From the NCBI GenBank assembly GCA_003448875.1, contig DLXG01000179.1:1-12030 (forward strand): DNA of 12,030 nt, written 5' to 3'. Every line of letters starts with the position of its first letter. Position 1 is the first letter of the stretch. Shown here piece after piece: positions 7,848-12,030 of the stretch. The stretch comes from Anaerolineaceae bacterium (GTDB lineage Bacteria > Chloroflexota > Anaerolineae > Anaerolineales > Anaerolineaceae). The position numbers were made by a program, and so were the translations under genes. The notes beneath the pieces were generated by a model. That model saw only the letters and a program-made list of their open reading frames with translations, did not search any database and had not been told where the DNA came from.

Positions 7848-8029
7848 ATTACCGCTGTCCGCGCTGCTTGATGCGCGAAATTGATATGGATATGCTTTAT
7901 GACAAAGACGCAGATGAATACTACTGTCTGCGCTGTTCCTTCACCGGCGATGAAAATGAAATCAAACGCCTGTACCAGCAGTTTCGCGAAAAGTACCGTG
8001 ACCGGATGACGCGCTTTACGGAGTTTTAG
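7820..8029 (+). CDS. Small zinc-ribbon protein
   Basis: 69 residues with two CxxC knuckles, CPRC (Cys13, Cys16) and CLRC (Cys36, Cys39), 19 residues apart, which is the layout of a zinc ribbon. The rest is charged and probably helical (QFREKYRDRMTRF at the C-terminus). The ATG at 7820 lies 28 bases inside the end of the preceding gene, with GGGGA at 7806-7810 nine bases before it. The Cys pattern and the good ribosome binding site argue that it is real, not an out-of-frame shadow. Its function is unknown: zinc ribbons of this size bind nucleic acid or protein partners. Translational coupling to the upstream gene suggests the two products may be made in step. Confidence 0.85.
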   Translation: MAQGRKGKLNYRCPRCLMREIDMDMLYDKDADEYYCLRCSFTGDENEIKRLYQQFREKYRDRMTRFTEF

Positions 8030-8070
8030 AACGCCATTACTTTGTTAAACCTGCCTGAAAAAGGATTTCT

Positions 8071-9147
8071 ATGGATCATCATTCTATTCAGCCAGACAAT
8101 TTACCAACACCTACCAGCCGTCAGCCTCTCCCCATTCGGGGAGCCGATATTTCCAGCCTGAAAAAATCCGAGGACATGGGTGGAATCTATTACGATGAGA
8201 GCGGCACACCCAAGGACGCCCTCACAATCTTGCGCGAACACGGGCTGAATTACGCCAGACTGCGGGTGTGGGTCAATTCCCCGGATGGCTACCATGGCAA
8301 GTCTCAAATTCTGGAAATGGCCAAGCGTTTTAAGGAACACGAAATCAAACTGCTGGTTGATTTTCATTACTCGGACAGCTGGGCAGACCCGGGGAAACAA
8401 TACAAGCCTGCGGCATGGAAAGCGCTCGATTTTGAAGGGCTTAAACAAGCCGTTTACGCCCACACCTTTGAAATTTGTTCGGCCTTGCGGGAGCAGGGCA
8501 CTCTTCCTGCTATTGTTCAAATCGGCAACGAAATCGAAAACGGCATGTTATGGCCGGATGGTCACACCGAATTCGGCTTCGAGGGGCTGGCTGCCTTATT
8601 AAAAGCAGGCATCCGCGCCGTCCGAGATATCGCACCTGATGTGCGAGTGATGCTGCATCTTTCACAAGGCGGTAAAAACGACTTGTTCCGCTGGTGGTTC
8701 GATGGAGTGCTGGCGCAGGGGGTCGAGTTCGACCTGATCGGCGTTTCCTATTACCCTTACTGGCACGGCCCGCTGGCCGATCTGCAACACAACCTCAACG
8801 ATCTAGCCCTGCGCTACCAGAAAGATGTGATCGTGGTTGAAACGGCCTACCCGTTCACGCTGGAAAACGGGGATGATACCGAAAACGTGGTTTCAGCGGA
8901 CTTTGAAAACGCGTACCCCCCCACACCCGCCGGGCAGAAGCAAATGCTGGCGGATGTTATCGAAGTGATTCGCGGCGTACCAAATGGGCGGGGGCTGGGC
9001 TTCTTCTGGTGGGATGCCGTCTGGACCACCGTGCCGGGCAACGGCTGGGACCCGGCCGACCCCTCGACGGGGAACAATTGGGAAAATCAGGCATTGTTCG
9101 ATTACCATGCCCGTCCCCTGCCGGCTATGCAATTGTTCAAGGAGTAA
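8071..9147 (+). CDS. Cytoplasmic GH53 endo-beta-1,4-galactanase
   Basis: Second GH53 enzyme, 358 residues, consisting of the catalytic barrel alone with a short polar N-terminal tail. There is no signal peptide or binding module, so it should act inside the cell on imported galacto-oligosaccharides. GADISSLKKSED begins at about residue 24. Glu154 in QIGNEIE is the expected acid/base and Glu257 in VIVVETAYPF the expected nucleophile; FWWDAVWT and GNGWDPADPS also match the family. AAGGA at 8061-8065, five bases before the ATG, supports the start. By eye well over half of its residues match the catalytic part of the exported GH53 four kilobases upstream, so the two are probably duplicates with different cellular locations. 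It is the last gene of the operon and converges on the response regulator gene with a 37-base gap that contains no clear terminator hairpin. Confidence 0.95.
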   Translation: MDHHSIQPDNLPTPTSRQPLPIRGADISSLKKSEDMGGIYYDESGTPKDALTILREHGLNYARLRVWVNSPDGYHGKSQILEMAKRFKEHEIKLLVDFHYSDSWADPGKQYKPAAWKALDFEGLKQAVYAHTFEICSALREQGTLPAIVQIGNEIENGMLWPDGHTEFGFEGLAALLKAGIRAVRDIAPDVRVMLHLSQGGKNDLFRWWFDGVLAQGVEFDLIGVSYYPYWHGPLADLQHNLNDLALRYQKDVIVVETAYPFTLENGDDTENVVSADFENAYPPTPAGQKQMLADVIEVIRGVPNGRGLGFFWWDAVWTTVPGNGWDPADPSTGNNWENQALFDYHARPLPAMQLFKE

Positions 9148-9184
9148 TTGGTAATATCATTTTCCAGAAAGGCATTAGTCCCCC

Positions 9185-9727
9185 TCAACCCTTCTTCCCC
9201 AACCCCGCCGCCTCGGCCATTCCATCCGTCTTCCTGCCGGTCGGCCGGGTTTCTCGTTTGCGGTAAGCCGCCGGGGTCATGCCCGCCAGGCGCTGAAAAT
9301 GCCGGTAAAAATTGGTCACGTTGGGGTAGCCCACCTTTTCGGCAATGTAGTTGATGCTCAAATCAGTGGAGCGCAGCAGCCGCTTGGCTTCTTCAATCCG
9401 CAAGGTGGTCAGAAAACTGATATAGGTGCTGCCGGTGTGCCGTTTGAATTGCGCCCCAAGGTAGGACGGGCTGAGGTTGACCGCCTCTGCTACGCTGTTT
9501 AACGACAGATCAGAGCGGTAATAGTGCTCCCGAATGTAATCCAGCGCGCGGTCAATCGCCCGCTGCACCTGAGTCTGCTGGCTGCCCAACTGGAACAATT
9601 CCATCAGCGAGTTAATCGTCCAGGCGCGGATATCGGCCAGTTCACTGAGCCCCTTCAACGAAACGATTTGCTGATGGAATACATCCAGCACCGGGCGTTC
9701 TTCGCAGCCCATCCCGACCACCGCCAC
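9185..9727 (-). CDS. Response regulator, DNA-binding half (AraC-type), separated by frameshift
   Basis: C-terminal part of a YesN-type response regulator, 180 residues if begun at the GTG at 9727. Residues from about 55 form an AraC-family DNA-binding domain with two helix-turn-helix units: LSLNSVAEAVNLSPSYLGAQF and INYIAEKVGYPNVTNFYRHF, then the typical end RLAGMTPAAYRK. No Shine-Dalgarno sequence precedes the GTG, and the frame overlaps the receiver half by 73 bases. It is therefore more likely the rest of one disrupted gene than an independent gene. If translated alone it would be a DNA-binding protein without a phosphorylation switch. It probably binds in front of the galactan operon; this is inference. 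Confidence 0.8.
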   Translation of the reverse strand: MAVVGMGCEERPVLDVFHQQIVSLKGLSELADIRAWTINSLMELFQLGSQQTQVQRAIDRALDYIREHYYRSDLSLNSVAEAVNLSPSYLGAQFKRHTGSTYISFLTTLRIEEAKRLLRSTDLSINYIAEKVGYPNVTNFYRHFQRLAGMTPAAYRKRETRPTGRKTDGMAEAAGLGKKG

Positions 9728-10866
9728 GAGATCAGCGAGACCAGTTCCGAGCAGTTATTCTTAACAGCGTTGATGAAATCTTCACTGTCCTTGAACCGCT
9801 CGATGAAATACTCGACAATCTGGGTGGTCAAATCGAGTGCTTGCTGCAAATTATGCAGGCGGATCGCCTCGATCAACTCCTGCTCACGTTCAACCCGGTA
9901 AAAAGTGCCGCCCTTCTTATCAACCGGCAGTCGGGCCACATCGTCAATGTGCAATGACTTGTTGCTGGCGATTCGGCTTTGCGTCCGGCGCGCCAGACTC
10001 GCCTCAGCGTAGGACAGTGGAATGGAATGCCAGTCCGCATAGGCATTGCCCAGCCCGATCGTGACCGTGAAGGGCATCTGTTCCTCGATTCGAGTGCGTA
10101 TCTGCTGGCTCAACGCATACAGGCGATCTACCGATTGCAAAGCCTGATCGCAGGAAACGATGGCAACAATCCTGGCCGGGTAACTGTATCCCACCAGGGA
10201 GCGCTGCGGCTCAGGCATGGTTGCGCGCACAATTTCGACCATGCGGTGATAAATTTTTTGCAACTCGGACGAGGAATACACCGAAAGCAGATTTTCCAGC
10301 TGGTCAACCTTGGCCAGAATCACCGCCGGGCGGTTCAGGCGTTTGCCCAGCAGAGCCAGAGTTTCTTCCACTGTTTCCGATTCCGGCAGCGTGCCGCGAA
10401 TCAAATTTTCGATCAGGTTCGCCTCCACCACCGGCAGCGTCTTTTGGAGCGAATCTTTGACCATATCAATCGTTTTCATCTGGCGGCGCTCGTTGACAAT
10501 TTCTGCATAAATCTTTTCGACCACTTCCACCAGATGCTGCGGGCGCACCGGTTTGAGCAGATAATCGCGCGCGCCCTGTTGAATCGCCCGTTGAATGTAG
10601 GTAAACTCGTTGTAGGCCGTCAAAATAACGATGCGCGTATCCGGCAGTTCTGCCTTGATTTGCGACATGGCCTGCAAGCCGCTCTGGTTGGGCATTTTGA
10701 TATCCAGAAAAATAATATCCGGCTTGTGCGCCCGCGCCTGCATTACGGCTGCCTGCCCGTCTGCCGCCTGATAAAACGGCCCACGCTGGGGCAAATTCTG
10801 TTCGAGAATGTGAATTATCCCGGAACGGATAACGGGTAAATCATCTACCACAAGTATGCCGGCCAT
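9655..10866 (-). CDS. Response regulator, receiver half (YesN-type), frameshifted
   Basis: N-terminal 403-residue frame of a two-component response regulator. The receiver domain covers 1-125, with the acidic pair Asp8/Asp9, phosphoacceptor Asp55 in FLDIKMP, Thr83 in ILTAYN and Lys105 in LLKPV all present. The middle region (about 130-370) resembles the degenerate GGDEF-like regulatory domain of YesN/CdaR-type regulators, ending in SYAEASLARR. The last 20 or so residues (from WRWSGWAAKN) look out of frame: the AraC DNA-binding half continues in the -1 frame, and one added base next to 9728 would join both into a protein of about 560 residues, a normal YesN length. It starts six bases after the kinase gene stop, so the two are co-transcribed. 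Confidence 0.85.
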   Translation of the reverse strand: MAGILVVDDLPVIRSGIIHILEQNLPQRGPFYQAADGQAAVMQARAHKPDIIFLDIKMPNQSGLQAMSQIKAELPDTRIVILTAYNEFTYIQRAIQQGARDYLLKPVRPQHLVEVVEKIYAEIVNERRQMKTIDMVKDSLQKTLPVVEANLIENLIRGTLPESETVEETLALLGKRLNRPAVILAKVDQLENLLSVYSSSELQKIYHRMVEIVRATMPEPQRSLVGYSYPARIVAIVSCDQALQSVDRLYALSQQIRTRIEEQMPFTVTIGLGNAYADWHSIPLSYAEASLARRTQSRIASNKSLHIDDVARLPVDKKGGTFYRVEREQELIEAIRLHNLQQALDLTTQIVEYFIERFKDSEDFINAVKNNCSELVSLISWRWSGWAAKNARCWMYSISKSFR

Positions 10867-10872
10867 CTTCTC

Positions 10873-12030
10873 TTAACCAATCACTTCTGATTGAATTTCC
10901 TGAGACTCATAACTTTTGTGGTCAACCTCAACCAGATCAACCAGATTCATGTCAGCCACCGAATGCACCGCCTCATTGATGCGGCTGGACTTGATGGTCT
11001 CATCGCCGGTTGCCACCTCGCTCAGCACGTCTGATATGAACGGCCAGTCGGCAAACACATCGCTCTCTTCCGGCAGGCTGACGTGGACGGGGATCATCAA
11101 TCGAATCGTCGTACCCTGATCGGGGAAAGCCTCCACCTGCACCGAAAATTCCGGGCCGTATTCCCCAATCAGCCGCTGAATGACGTTTTGCAAGCCAAGC
11201 GAGTTCTTTTTGGCAAAGCGCAGCGAATTAATCGCCTCCACAATCTCCATCGGCATGCCGACCCCGTCATCGGCAACTTCCAGCACCACATAGCCGCCCT
11301 GCCGGTAAGCGCGGATGACCACCGTCACCGTGCGGGTGAGCGGCTCGGCCCCGTGGATCACGGCGTTTTCCACCAGCGGTTGCAGCACCATGCAGGGCAC
11401 TTCAAAATGGAGCAAATCGCTCTCCACCTCAATCCGCTTTTCCAGCCGGTCACCGAATCCAATTTTTTGAATGGCGAGGTACTGTTCGATCATCTTGATT
11501 TCCTCGCCCAGTTCAACCGTGGTGGAAATGTTGCGCAGGCTGTAACGAAGCAGATCGCTCAGGCTGTAAGCGATCTCCTCGGTGCGATGGGCGCCTTCTT
11601 CCAATGCCGTAAAACCCAGCAACGTGAGCGAATTGAACAGAAAATGGGGGTTGATTTGGGCCTTCAGGGCGCGCAGTTGAGCTTCTTGCAGGGCAGCCTT
11701 CAAGGCGGCCCGCTCCTGCGCCTCCCTTAATAACTTGCTCTTTGCCAGATTGGCCGCCCCCATCTCGATCACGTAATTGGCCACGATGGAAAGCATCTCC
11801 ACCGCGGCGTGAAAACGCTCGCGCGGCACCGGCACAATTTCTCTGGCCGCCCGGTCAATTTCGTTGCACGTCAGCCCCAACGGGATATTCCGTTCAATGA
11901 TCCGTTCGCGAAAAGCCTCCTGATCGTCCATGGGAATGACCTGCCCGCACAGGATCGAACCGAGGTATTCCCCGTCAATGATGATCGGCGCAGCCGCATC
12001 CAGCAGGCCGCCGGCACACAGGTAGGCATA
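10873..12030 (-). CDS. PocR-domain sensor histidine kinase (5' end beyond the window)
   Basis: Sensor kinase of the LytS/YesM class, partner of the response regulator that follows. The open frame continues to the window edge, so the ATG at 11931 is internal and the start is outside. The visible N-terminal part contains CAGGLLDAAAPII, then GEYLGSILCGQVIP, the signature end of a PocR domain, a ligand-binding sensor of small molecules. A helical linker with heptad character (KLLREAQERAALKAALQEAQ) leads to the phosphorylation motif AQINPHFLFNS, with the His codon at 11644-11646. The ATPase domain has its N box (LQPLVENAVIHG, about 11350-11390), DDGVGM (about 11250-11275) and LGLQNV. After the ATPase domain comes an acidic tail of about 65 residues not usual for this class. 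No membrane segment is seen in the visible part, so sensing is probably cytoplasmic, for example of an imported sugar. Confidence 0.92.
   Translation of the reverse strand, partial: YAYLCAGGLLDAAAPIIIDGEYLGSILCGQVIPMDDQEAFRERIIERNIPLGLTCNEIDRAAREIVPVPRERFHAAVEMLSIVANYVIEMGAANLAKSKLLREAQERAALKAALQEAQLRALKAQINPHFLFNSLTLLGFTALEEGAHRTEEIAYSLSDLLRYSLRNISTTVELGEEIKMIEQYLAIQKIGFGDRLEKRIEVESDLLHFEVPCMVLQPLVENAVIHGAEPLTRTVTVVIRAYRQGGYVVLEVADDGVGMPMEIVEAINSLRFAKKNSLGLQNVIQRLIGEYGPEFSVQVEAFPDQGTTIRLMIPVHVSLPEESDVFADWPFISDVLSEVATGDETIKSSRINEAVHSVADMNLVDLVEVDHKSYESQEIQSEVIG

Noticed and set aside
9148..9184. Possible bidirectional terminator between the converging operons
   Set aside because: No inverted repeat longer than about five bases and no T-run were found in the 37-base gap.
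9720..9735. Programmed -1 ribosomal frameshift joining the two regulator halves
   Set aside because: No X-XXY-YYZ slippery heptamer or clear downstream structure is visible; an indel or sequencing error is simpler.
9979..10839. Long open frame (286 codons) on the plus strand opposite the response regulator
   Set aside because: Its product is rich in His, Arg and Gln with no domain pattern; the minus strand encodes a clear receiver domain with all key residues.
11083..11730. Open frame of 215 codons on the plus strand opposite the histidine kinase
   Set aside because: It is antisense to the kinase core motifs, and its composition is typical of a shadow frame.

Overview
The window holds one complete gene cluster for taking up and breaking down beta-1,4-galactan (or arabinogalactan), plus the two-component sensor/regulator pair that faces it. 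GC content is moderate and genes are tightly packed. Substrate-binding protein and one hydrolase are lipoproteins. The regulators are of PocR-kinase and YesN type. A pullulanase-type X25 module and a small two-CxxC zinc-ribbon protein are also present. Together these suggest a carbohydrate-fermenting, probably monoderm bacterium, most likely Chloroflexota (Anaerolineae-like). This placement is inference: the window has no rRNA or other marker gene.

Plus strand, 1-9147. A short leader with a TATAAT box and a good ribosome binding site precedes seven genes in a row. They are: (1) a lipoprotein sugar-binding protein with a fused C-terminal X25-like module; (2) a MalF-type permease with a large extracytoplasmic loop; (3) a MalG-type permease; (4) an exported lipoprotein GH53 endo-galactanase with a carbohydrate-binding module; (5) a 609-residue cytoplasmic protein of uncertain function that looks like a deacetylase/GH57-like barrel plus beta-sandwich; (6) a 69-residue zinc ribbon overlapping it; and (7) a second GH53 enzyme without a signal peptide. 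A perfect 12-bp hairpin sits between genes 1 and 2. The order binding protein - permease - permease - hydrolases matches the Bacillus subtilis gan (galactan) operon, with the unknown protein standing where a beta-galactosidase might be expected. No transporter ATPase is encoded here.

Minus strand, 12030-9185. A histidine kinase, cut by the window edge inside its PocR ligand-binding domain, is followed six bases later by a YesN-type response regulator. The regulator is split by a -1 frameshift near 9727, so its receiver and AraC-type DNA-binding halves are in different frames. The pair converges on the galactan operon and is the natural candidate to control it.

Proposed working: the surface GH53 lipoprotein cuts galactan, the binding protein captures galacto-oligosaccharides, MalF/MalG-type permeases import them with an ATPase encoded elsewhere, and the cytoplasmic GH53 and perhaps the unknown protein shorten them further. 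There is no gene-free stretch over 300 bases. I saw no RNA gene, mobile element or CRISPR array.
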